From the NCBI RefSeq assembly GCF_019649055.1, contig NW_026570655.1, positions 1 to 22,643 of the forward strand: 22,643 nt of DNA, read 5' to 3'. The stretch comes from Paramacrobiotus metropolitanus. Lineage: Eukaryota; Tardigrada; Eutardigrada; Parachela; Macrobiotidae. Below are positions 16,132-22,643 of the stretch, in pieces. Position 1 is the stretch's first letter. The number at the start of each line of letters is the position of its first letter. Under the pieces are notes generated by a model. That model was given only the letters and a program-made list of their open reading frames with translations, made no database searches and was not told the DNA's origin. The translations under genes and the position numbers were made by a program.

Positions 16132-16790
16132 TGGACCAGGCTTTGGCCTTGGTACTGCGCCTTGCGCCCACCTGTGGACACCGTTGGTGCCTCAGGTTGG
16201 ATCTGGTCCGAGCCCGGTAGGGTTGGACATGATGTCAGATCCTGGGCCACAAGGTTGGACCGGGCTAAGTTACTGGCACCGGGTCCGACTGGTGTCTTAT
16301 CCTCACTTGTGGCCACCGTTGGTGCCGCAGGTTGGACTTGGCCCGGACCAGGTGTGGCCGGTTGGTGCGCCAAGTCCCGAGGGACACTATTGGCCTGGGC
16401 CGAGTTATCGACACCAGGTTGGCTGTCCTTCGGCGAGTTGGTCGCGGACACCGCCTCACGCGCTTCCAGGAATGTATCGTCCATGGTGGCGTCGAGGCTT
16501 TCCCCACTTGTGTCCAAGTCGGGCGGCAGGATTTGTTTGTCCCGCCTTTCTTTGGCCTCGACCGAACTGGTTGAGCTGGTCGAGTTTGGCTGGTCCGGGT
16601 CGGAGTCAGCCTGGCCGGCGGTGCGAAAGGCGTATCGCCCCGCCTCGCCTCGCCTCGAGTAGTTTTTACCCAGAGGCTTCTTATATTCATTGGTCTGGCG
16701 CCAGTCCATAGGACTGAACAGTCTCCGTTGGAGCTGGTCATGGCTGGTGTATGGTAGCACCTTGGCCAAGGCACTCTGAGTCTGGCCCAT
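16101..16790 (-). CDS. Gag N-terminal (matrix-like) part with N-myristoylation signal
   Basis: 229 codons from the ATG at 16790, in a perfect Kozak context (ACC ATG G). The protein starts MGQTQS, which fits the N-myristoylation consensus (Gly2, Ser6), followed by basic residues that could bind membranes (RR, KK, SRRGEAGR) as in retroviral matrix domains. The remainder is Ser/Thr/Pro-rich with two diverged copies of a module containing QVQPAAPTV and QIQPEAPTV. It is the first ORF after the LTR and leader, 349 nt downstream of the LTR end. The ORF stops at 16103-16101, inside the next gag ORF. Whether it is a separate protein or the amino end of one giant Gag split by an indel is not settled. 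Confidence 0.75.
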   Translation of the reverse strand: MGQTQSALAKVLPYTSHDQLQRRLFSPMDWRQTNEYKKPLGKNYSRRGEAGRYAFRTAGQADSDPDQPNSTSSTSSVEAKERRDKQILPPDLDTSGESLDATMDDTFLEAREAVSATNSPKDSQPGVDNSAQANSVPRDLAHQPATPGPGQVQPAAPTVATSEDKTPVGPGASNLARSNLVAQDLTSCPTLPGSDQIQPEAPTVSTGGRKAQYQGQSLVQWDMTRANRS

Positions 16791-16925
16791 GGTAGTGGGA
16801 CTTAGAAAAATCTTTGGTCTTGGTCGTTGGGTCAGGACCGGAACGTTGGCTCAGGTCCGGATCGCGGGTCGGTGCTGGTCAGGCGTGCTAGAGCTCAGGT
16901 TTAGCTCAGGAGCCAAAGCTGCGGG

Positions 16926-16941
16926 GGCCTACTTATAGGCC
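16926..16941. other. Leader hairpin, 6-bp stem with 4-nt loop
   Basis: GGCCTA, CTTA, TAGGCC: a perfect inverted repeat within the presumed RNA leader between primer-binding site and gag. The TATAAG it contains on the minus strand is probably part of the hairpin rather than a TATA box, because the LTR lies further upstream. Confidence 0.6.
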
Positions 16942-16970
16942 GCGACCCGTATGATTAATCCGTCGCGTAG

Positions 16971-16990
16971 CAGATTCCCAATGGAATCTG
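16971..16990. other. Leader hairpin, 8-bp stem with 4-nt loop
   Basis: CAGATTCC, CAAT, GGAATCTG: a perfect palindrome in the retroelement leader. With its neighbours it may form packaging or dimerisation structure (inference). Confidence 0.65.
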
Positions 16991-17020
16991 TATGATGCAG
17001 GAGATGAGGTCGCAGGATCA

Positions 17021-17065
17021 CAGGACTACTTTTAGTCGCTGTGGCAGGACTACTTTTAGTCGCTG
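17021..17065. repeat. Two 21-bp direct repeats, each containing a hairpin
   Basis: The 21-mer starting CAGGACTACTTTTAGTC is repeated exactly at 17021-17041 and 17045-17065 (period 24). Each copy contains GACTA, CTTT, TAGTC, a 5-bp stem with a 4-nt loop. They lie shortly downstream of the primer-binding site in the sense RNA. Confidence 0.9.
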
Positions 17066-17119
17066 CGTAGTTCGACCGAGATGATGCCTCCACTGGGGTT
17101 CACAGATCCGTCGGAAAGA

Positions 17120-17138
17120 AAACCACGATCTGCTACCA
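17120..17138 (-). promoter_or_regulatory. Primer-binding site, initiator tRNA-Met type
   Basis: On the minus strand, TGGTAGCAGA (17138-17129) starts immediately after the LTR-terminal CA. It is complementary to the 3' end of animal initiator tRNA-Met (…TCTGCTACCA). After a 3-nt mismatch, TGGTTT (17125-17120) again matches the T-arm region. A TGG start, zero-gap LTR junction and position upstream of gag all fit the minus-strand primer site. Confidence 0.72.
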
Positions 17139-17189
17139 TGTCAGATATGACACAGAAGCAGAGAGCAAAAAGGTAGCAAATATCTCTCC

Positions 17190-17195
17190 TTTATT
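17190..17195 (-). terminator. LTR polyadenylation signal
   Basis: AATAAA on the minus strand, about 50 nt before the LTR end, followed by GGAGAG and then T-rich sequence. This fits the R/U5 poly(A) signal of the element. Confidence 0.6.
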
Positions 17196-17387
17196 GTGAA
17201 GCAATAAAGCAACCAACAAAAACAACACAGAAAACCAATGCGGAAAAGCTGTGGTGAAAAGTGGCTGCCAGCGAGCTCGGTGGAAATCAACGTAATGCCG
17301 CGGCGTGCAGCAGCTGAATCCCAGCTGGTACCGCAAAGCATGGAATCGCTCGTAAGCGCTGGGCCACACCTCCAAAGTGCTGAACGA

Positions 17388-17437
17388 ACGCTGATTGGTC
17401 AGCGTAGACAAAGTATACGCTGAGTTATCAGCGTATA
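17388..17437. repeat. Two palindromes sharing the half-site ACGCTGA
   Basis: ACGCTGA-TTGG-TCAGCGT (17388-17405) and TATACGCTGA-GTTA-TCAGCGTATA (17414-17437). The same 7-bp half-site occurs four times in about 50 bp, in both pairs with an 11-bp half-site step. The position is the likely U3 (promoter/enhancer) part of the LTR. This could be a binding site for a dimeric transcription factor. Confidence 0.85.
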
Positions 17438-17500
17438 TGAGCGGCACGGATGGCGTGGCCATACGCGTGCGGGCGACAGAGCAAGCCACTAGAGGTGTCA

Positions 17501-18175
17501 ACCAACTCGTGTGAGCGGTCTCTGATAAGTCGCATTTATTTTTTGGATGACTAAAGCGACCACATAAGGCATCATATAACGCCGATGGTTAAGGATTTGG
17601 CAGGCACCAGCGCTTGTAAAGCAGCTGGAATATATGATACTGTGATTATTCTGTTTATATGTGCATACCTTTCACATGCTCTCCGTCAAAAAACGATCTG
17701 CTGCATCTGTGGCACAAAATTCCCTAGAAGGCTGCAATAATGCATGCGTTGTCTGACTATTTCACAGTTTTGGCCTTAGTAACCTTTATTCACTGCAGCT
17801 TTGGCAAAGTATTAGATACTTCACCGATCGCCGATTCAAAGATCAATAATACTGGACATGAATGAATCATAGGAAATTAACAATAACTGGCTTATATACC
17901 GTGAGCATATGCGTGTGTATATAAAACTTCCTTGCTTTCAGGTGTTAACGGATTACACGATGGCAACGCAATTCGTGATTCTCGCCGCGACTGCAGACTG
18001 GCAGTGTGTCATTTTGACGTCACTAACAGACAGGGATTTTACTGTGCGCCAACAGGAGAACTACGCATGCGCTCTGTTTCTGTTCGCGTGCTGTCATATG
18101 CGCGGTGGTGCAATACCGTGGTCATAGCACTGGCGCTTGATTTAAGAATACTGTAAACATTTTTATCACGCGTTT
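17501..18175. other. AT-rich host intergenic or 5' region, no convincing gene
   Basis: No protein family is recognised here. A TATATAAAA box lies at 17918-17926, about 40 nt before an ATG at 17960 that opens a hydrophobic stretch of about 15 residues (MATQFVILAATADW), and a pyrimidine-rich acceptor-like TTTCAG ends at 17941. A first exon of the LRR gene could lie here (inference), but no donor is evident. Confidence 0.4.
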
Positions 18176-18190
18176 TTCCCTCGTTTGCAG
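18176..18190 (+). promoter_or_regulatory. Strong 3' splice site of the LRR gene
   Basis: TTTCCCTCGTTTGCAG, preceded by further T-rich sequence, ends at 18190. The reading frame of the LRR protein is open immediately downstream (from 18191), with no good ATG at its start. This supports an internal exon beginning here. Confidence 0.6.
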
Positions 18191-19240
18191 AGGATGGTTT
18201 TCTGTGAATGTTCATGTATCTGCCCAATTAACAAACAGCATAGTTTGCGAACGCGCGCTGTTTAAAGAGTGCCGGGATAAGCACTTGTTGTTATGTGCCT
18301 ACGATGACTTCCCGTCGCACCTGAGTCGCACGGCTCCCAACCGCCCCAGGGCGCCATCCCGGCGAGAATCATCAATCATGTTTGCGCCGCTTCCTGGCTT
18401 TAACACGGAACTCGTGACGCGTGACCAGTGCGAGCTGCAGTTCACCGCCCACCGCGGGATGCGCTTTAACATCAGCGGCTCCTTCGCGTGCGCACAAAAT
18501 CAACGACTGGCCATCAACTGCAGCAGTGAAGCCCCAAAGAGGAAGTTAAGCAACTAGCGATAGCGCTGTCCAAACCGCCAATCAAGGCGGTCTTTATCAG
18601 CCTGAACGATGGACCACAAATCGCCTTCGAGAACTTGGCGCCAGTGCGCGAACAGGCGGTGGTCTTCCAGCTGCATAATTGCCGTTCTCCGCGCGCCACC
18701 AAGAAACTGGCCCAACTGCGCCTGCCGCATTTGCTGGAATTCAGCGTCCATCACTGCCGCGCTTTGGACGTCAGACGAGCCGACTTTTGGCAGTCCGCCA
18801 AAATTAGACTCATCCAGTTCACAAATTCTACGCTGGAGTTTCTTGAAAAAGGCACCTTTGCGGATTTGCCTGGACTGAGGCTTTTGTCTCTAGAACGAGG
18901 ATTATCTGAAATGGAAGCCTTTCAGGAAGACATTGTGGATTATATAGTTAGACTGCATTGTGGCTGTGAGTTTAAGCACTTGCGACGCTGGTGGGGCGTC
19001 AGCGGACTAATGCAGTACGCGGATGAAGGGCAAATCTACCGCATCGAGTATGACTCGTGGCGCAACGGTAACTTAGAGCTGAACGATGTTTCCTTGCCCG
19101 TCGACTGTGCCACGACGCCGTTTCCCAACGGAACGGTTTACATCGATACAAAACAAGAGGTCTATTCCGCTAACGAAGACCTTTGTGCAGGGGCGTCACA
19201 GGTTCGGCAAAAGGGGGGGTGTCAAATTTTGTCTTTGTGA
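18191..19240 (+). CDS. LRR-type protein A, first of a tandem pair, with a frame break
   Basis: The frame is open from the splice acceptor to a TAG at 18555-18557, and coding resemblance then continues in another frame to a TGA at 19238-19240. The switch lies near 18525-18535 and needs a small indel. The protein shows a Cys-rich start (CERALFKEC), the short cysteine region CELQF…FACAQ…INC, one or two leucine-rich repeats (LPGLRLLSLERG, LPHLLEFSV) and a C-terminal cap like LRRCT, with C-G-C before two Trp (LHCGCEFKHLRRWWG) and a later PVDC. This suggests an extracellular or secreted ligand-binding protein. It aligns by eye with the next gene over about 220 residues. The frame break may mean a pseudogene, a missed intron or an assembly error. 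Confidence 0.65.
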
Positions 19241-19259
19241 GTTACGATGTTTGAGATAG

Positions 19260-20198
19260 CGCTTATTCAACGCCATCGAAACCATTAGAAAACGATGTTT
19301 GCAAATTACAGATATCGAACAGTTTCCCGAACGCTGTGGGGGGCAGATCGAGACCAACGACGAGTTTCCCGTTTTATCAAGCGAACCAATGAGCGAAGCT
19401 GAGTGTAATGTGCGCTTCTTAAAAAGATGTACTTGCTTAACGCGGAACTGGCGCCCGTGCAACAGCGAACGACCAAGTACTTACGCAAAATCGCAGCGAG
19501 ACTGCAGCAGCGAGGAGTCGTTACGCGAACTACGGGAAATCGTTGCGGTAATGGCGAAACAGCGGCCACGACCAACAGAATGGAGCTTCAACGAGAACGT
19601 TCCAGTGGCCGCCATCGATGTGGCGCCCATTCGGCGGACCATCGTGAGGTTCGCCCTTCTTGAATGCGCCAGCAACCGTTCGACGGCAAAAGCCGGTGAG
19701 TTCCATTTGACCAGTCTCCTTGACTTTGGTATATGGGACTGCAACGATTTGGAGGTGCAACGCGATGACTTCCAACGCCTTTCAAAATTACGTCTCTTGA
19801 TGTTCACCAACACAACAATTCGCAGTGTGCAGGTCAACGCTTTTAGCGATTTGCCGGCATTTCGGCTGCTGATTCCCGAGTCTAATATTTATTATTACGC
19901 TGCATACGCTTACCCGACACCGGACTTCGGTTCGAGAATTCGCGAGTGTATGTGGCGGCTGCATTGTACTTGTGCCTTCGCGTGGTTTCGAAAGTGGTGG
20001 GCCAATAACGCGCTGCTTCTGCACGAGGGAGACGGGGGCAATGCATACGCTTTTCAGGGCTACCCCAGAAGTTCTCCGCTGAATCGAGAAGACATCTTTT
20101 TGCCTGTAGACTGTGCGCAACCGATCCCGCAAGGACCCGATGGAATTAGCGTCAAGGAAACTGCCTTTTCACGGCACGCACCGCCCTGTAACGAGTAG
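19260..20198 (+). CDS. LRR-type protein B, second of the tandem pair
   Basis: This frame is open from after a TAG at 19257-19259 to a TAG at 20196-20198. There is no good ATG, and an acceptor-like TTACAG ends at 19311, so the first exon is probably elsewhere. The order of motifs repeats protein A: paired Cys near the start (CTC, PCN, DCSSEES), a linker, LRR sequence (LRLLMFTNTTI, FSDLPAFRLL), an LRRCT-like cap with C-T-C before two Trp (LHCTCAFAWFRKWW), then LPVDC and a final Cys. All cysteine landmarks are kept, so this copy looks functional. It is likely extracellular (inference). The exact family is not recognised and may be lineage-specific. An AATAAA follows 124 bp downstream. Confidence 0.7.
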   Translation, partial: RLFNAIETIRKRCLQITDIEQFPERCGGQIETNDEFPVLSSEPMSEAECNVRFLKRCTCLTRNWRPCNSERPSTYAKSQRDCSSEESLRELREIVAVMAKQRPRPTEWSFNENVPVAAIDVAPIRRTIVRFALLECASNRSTAKAGEFHLTSLLDFGIWDCNDLEVQRDDFQRLSKLRLLMFTNTTIRSVQVNAFSDLPAFRLLIPESNIYYYAAYAYPTPDFGSRIRECMWRLHCTCAFAWFRKWWANNALLLHEGDGGNAYAFQGYPRSSPLNREDIFLPVDCAQPIPQGPDGISVKETAFSRHAPPCNE

Positions 20199-20321
20199 TG
20201 GTGCAGCGTATTTGGTTCTAGCAGTCTGGTAACACAGTCGATTATTTTGTTTACCGGGATAAAGCTGTAAACGATTTACAGTGAGGCTGTAGCATGAGTG
20301 ACTAACCGAGTGTTGGTAAGA

Positions 20322-20327
20322 AATAAA
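20322..20327 (+). terminator. Polyadenylation signal of LRR gene B
   Basis: AATAAA, 124 bp after the stop of protein B and followed by GT-containing sequence. It is the first such hexamer downstream of that stop on the plus strand. Confidence 0.6.
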
Positions 20328-21319
20328 GGTCAACGTAATTCGCAAAGCGTTTTGTCCACCTGATGGCGCTTATAAGTTTTTATAATCATCTAATCCAAGA
20401 GACCCCTGAGGGTGCTTTTGCGGACCATAATATACTGCGGTCCGACACAACTGCATGCAGTCATATCATCCTGACGGAAGGTCTCCAGCAACTTGGCAGC
20501 CAACGTGAATCAGGTCTCCTTCACTATGGATGCGAGACGCGCCCTAATTTACTGCGGCTCTGTAATCTGCATACTGGCCATGTTGGCTCGGTGGCACGTT
20601 TTTTCTAATACCTGCCCAGTACCTGTATAGTGCAAATACGGTAGAACCGATTGAAAACAGAAAAAATAAGTCCATACGGTCAGCGAAGCAGCTTACGCTC
20701 TCCAGTTCTCAACTTGACTTGCATGAAATGTGGTCAGTTAACCTTAATAGAGCAAGTTCGCTGGTGAGATGTTCCTTCCAAAAAATCCGAACACGTTGCA
20801 AGTAGGTAGAAATACAGTTCACAGTGCCTTTTAAAATTTATGGGAAAAATTAGTAACTTTAGACTGAATTAGTGACTTTTTAGACTTGTGACTATATTAT
20901 GACTTTAGTAAACACGATGCAAAGGCCAGGAAAATACGTATAACCCAACGCTGATTTGCCGAGACAGATTGTAAACAGCTAATGTAAACAGTAAAATTGT
21001 ACATACACAGATTTTAGCAAGTGCCTGATGGCACTGCCCTTTCAGAAAATTTCCTTAAATGCGGAAAATATAAGACTGTGGTAAAACTTTCTGGTATTAG
21101 CGGGTAGAACGGCTCGACATCTGCATGTAAAAAAATGTCCACCCATGCGGAATTTCTGAACTTTATTGAATATGGGAATCACTAAAACGAGGAAAAACTC
21201 TTTAAAATTTATGAAGCAGCAATAATGAGCAACTACAGTATAAATGCCAAGGTTTCGAAAAATCTAACAGTTACCGGAAAGTTTTTCTTATATTTCTTTG
21301 TTGTTTTCATCTTCTAAGC
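20328..21319. other. AT-rich stretch without a recognisable gene
   Basis: About 1 kb with no convincing coding frame. Small structures only: CGGACC and GGTCCG arms around 20424-20445, GTAAACAG twice near 20970-20990, and the 13-mer TTTAAAATTTATG at both about 20830 and 21203. This is presumed intergenic or intronic. Confidence 0.55.
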
Positions 21320-21349
21320 CGTTGCTTTGTTCTGTTTCTTAACTTTCAG
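21320..21349 (+). promoter_or_regulatory. Splice-acceptor-like sequence before the RT fragment
   Basis: A long T/C-rich tract ends in AACTTTCAG at 21349. The following bases are open in the frame that first shows similarity to the RT polyprotein family. Either a real exon start or a chance match next to an old insertion. Confidence 0.5.
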
Positions 21350-22458
21350 TTCTAACAATGCCATTACTGACAACGTTAACATTAACGTTAACATTAGTGA
21401 TGATATTTGGTCCCAGGCATCGATCTCTCCCGATTGTAGAAGGCGGTCTCGGAATTCGAAGCGTCGAGAAGCTTGCTCTCCCGGCCTTTCTGGCCTCAGC
21501 TTACTCGGTAGCTCCCTTAACATCGGAAATTATTGAATTCGTACCGGACGTCTACTGTCGGGATGCTACTGCAGAATGGCTCCAAATAACCCAACATGAC
21601 CTCCCACCCGCTGACGCGCGACCAATCCAGAAAGTTTGGGATGATCCCATAATTCACGACACCGCGGATCGACTACGAATGGCAGCCGGGAATGACATCT
21701 CCGAGCAGGCGAGGCTGCGAGGTGTGAGCACGAAAGAAAACGGGGCATGGTTGGGAGCGCTTCCGGTTGCCTCGCTTGGCAACCTTCTTACGGACTCCGT
21801 GGTAAGAATCGCCGTTGGTTTGCGTCTGGGGGCACCGGTCATTACCCCACACCGCTGTGTTTGCGGTGATTGGGCGGATGCTCGAGGCTACCATGGTCTA
21901 AGCTGCAAGAAAAGCCGAGGACGAATCCCTACACATAAATGCCTGAACGCCATTGTGAAGCGTAGCCTCGCTTCTGCTGGTTTCGAAAGCGAACTGGAAC
22001 CGCAAGGTATCTTTCCGACAGACAGCAAGCGACCAGTCGGTGTTACCTTGACACCATGGAAGAGGGGACGAATGCTGGCATGGGATGCTACTTGCGTCAA
22101 CACAATGGCCATATCGCACATTATTGCGACATCTGCACGAGCGGGAGCAGCAGCAGCACAGGCCGAGCAGGGCAAGATCGAGAAATATCGCGATATCGGA
22201 CAGGACTACTGGTTCCGTCCTCTGGGCTTTGAAACGCTCGGGCCGCCCGGGCCGGAAGCTGCCCGCACGATAACGGAGGTTGGACAAATGAAACAACAAG
22301 TAACCGGCGAAAAACGAGCCACGAAATACCTTCGCCAGCGGATCAGCATTGAAATTCAACGAGGAAACGCGGCATCGATCATGGGGACAGCGCCAATGGG
22401 AGCAAATTTAGATCAAATTTTCTCTGTAATTAGGCCGCCCCTCTCGGTTGATGCTTAA
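21350..22458 (+). pseudogene. 5'-truncated, frameshifted non-LTR-type RT polyprotein, C-terminal region
   Basis: The visible region corresponds to the segment after the RT domain in a widespread family of animal retroelement polyproteins. SDDIWSQAS appears in one frame and LPIVEGGLGIRSVEKLALPAFLASA in the next, so there is a frameshift at about 21418-21430, where a 4-base ATCG looks inserted. Downstream come a Cys/His knuckle (CVCG with H-x3-C, about 21856-21906), a conserved R-x3-H segment, and RPVG followed by AWDATC. In related proteins the third position of RPxG is usually Asp, which I take to be part of a PD-(D/E)xK-like endonuclease core; here codon 22036-22038 is GTC, Val. RT itself is absent, as is typical for 5'-truncated insertions. 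The stop is TAA at 22456-22458. The family assignment is from memory of motifs only. Confidence 0.72.
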
Positions 22459-22502
22459 TAAGTGGTTGTTTTCTAAGTTACTGTAAAAGTTATGGTGATT
22501 AA

Positions 22503-22508
22503 AATAAA
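22503..22508 (+). terminator. Polyadenylation signal after the RT fragment
   Basis: AATAAA, 45 nt after the stop, in A/T-rich sequence with TTAAA/TTAAAA steps resembling a decayed 3' tail. Confidence 0.5.
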
Positions 22509-22643
22509 CTTAAATTAAAATAATGCCAGCTAAAACCACCTTTATAATTTTACTTTCACTTTTTTAGCTGCTCTCTGGGTCTGTTACCGGAATGTTAATC
22601 GATTTAATTTTTTAGAAGTCAAGGCTCTTTGTGATACGTGCTA

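Larger units (their letters stand above)
1..17500 (-). mobile_element. Giant Ty3/Gypsy-type LTR retrotransposon, truncated by the window edge
   Basis: The sense order, right to left, is LTR, primer-binding site, leader, gag, retropepsin, RT, RNase H, integrase and a third ORF. RNase H before integrase is the Ty3/Gypsy order. The integrase has a DD35E core and an RLKPY motif in its C-terminal domain. At least 17 kb of element is visible and the 3' LTR is not reached, whereas ordinary Gypsy elements are roughly 5 to 9 kb. The element is visibly GC-richer than the DNA to its right. It carries several disabling lesions, described under the individual genes. The right boundary is uncertain: TG-starting candidates on the minus strand lie at 17500 and 17478. 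A target-site duplication cannot be tested with one end missing. Confidence 0.93.
17139..17500 (-). repeat. 5' long terminal repeat (right edge uncertain)
   Basis: The sense-strand end is …TCTGACA at 17139, directly before the primer-binding site. An AATAAA on the sense strand at 17195-17190 lies about 50 nt before this end, where an R/U5 polyadenylation signal is expected. The last 14 bp form TGTCA, GATA, TGACA, a small hairpin abutting the primer site. The start is probably TGACACC at 17500 or TGTCGCC at 17478, giving 340 to 362 bp. The partner LTR is outside the window, so the edge cannot be proven by comparison. An open frame of 122 codons crossing this region is taken as chance. Confidence 0.68.

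Noticed and set aside
16929-16942. TATAAG as a promoter TATA box for the element
   Set aside because: It lies downstream of the primer-binding site, within the leader, and is part of a perfect hairpin; the promoter should be in the LTR.
16965-16982. TGGGAATCTGC as an alternative primer-binding site
   Set aside because: It does not resemble a tRNA 3' end and sits in a palindrome; the site at 17138 has a tRNA match and abuts a CA end.
17133-17501. 122-codon minus-strand ORF with a hydrophobic end
   Set aside because: It spans the LTR, its poly(A) signal and the primer-site junction, so coding is unlikely.
17909-18156. Two overlapping short plus-strand ORFs as a gene
   Set aside because: No domain, no agreement with the downstream exon frame; at most a fragment could be a first exon.
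20363-20608. 81-codon plus-strand ORF
   Set aside because: No motif or start context and ordinary AT-rich surroundings; likely chance.
1-22643. CRISPR arrays, bacterial operons, rRNA or tRNA genes
   Set aside because: No regularly spaced repeats, Shine-Dalgarno-led gene strings or RNA gene cores were found; the window is eukaryotic.

Overview
This is an invertebrate animal genome window. Spliced-gene signals (GT-AG style acceptors, AATAAA sites), a secreted-type leucine-rich-repeat (LRR) gene pair, and two retroelement classes all point to a metazoan. A tardigrade would fit the divergent LRR proteins, but that is only a guess. There are no bacterial signals.

Positions 1 to about 17,500 are one very large Ty3/Gypsy-type LTR retrotransposon on the minus strand, truncated by the left edge of the window. 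In its sense direction (right to left) the order is: a 5' LTR with a polyadenylation signal; a primer-binding site resembling the complement of initiator tRNA-Met; a hairpin-rich leader; a very long gag (N-myristoylation signal, long coiled coil, capsid, CCHC knuckle); a textbook -1 frameshift site (G GGA AAC, 6-nt spacer, stem-loop); and pol (retropepsin, linker, RT, RNase H, integrase with an AT-hook tail). A 200-nt spacer with a possible splice acceptor follows, then a giant third ORF of at least about 1,690 codons that is still open at the window edge. The 3' LTR lies outside the window.

The copy is dead or dying. The RT YxDD motif reads YIGD. A 561-bp tandem duplication puts pol out of frame. 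In-frame stops occur in gag (TAA), pol before RT (TGA) and pol before the integrase core (TAG). Reading-frame jumps occur at three further places.

From about 17.5 to 20.3 kb lies AT-richer host DNA with two tandem paralogous LRR/LRRCT-type sequences on the plus strand. The first carries a frame break. From about 20.3 to 21.3 kb there is no visible gene. From 21.35 to 22.46 kb lies a 5'-truncated, frameshifted fragment of a non-LTR-type reverse transcriptase polyprotein, reduced to its C-terminal zinc and endonuclease-like region, placed directly after a strong splice-acceptor-like sequence.

The most interesting system is the giant retroelement: a retrovirus-like Gag strategy (myristoyl signal, coiled coil, -1 frameshifting) combined with a huge third protein that has no envelope hallmarks.
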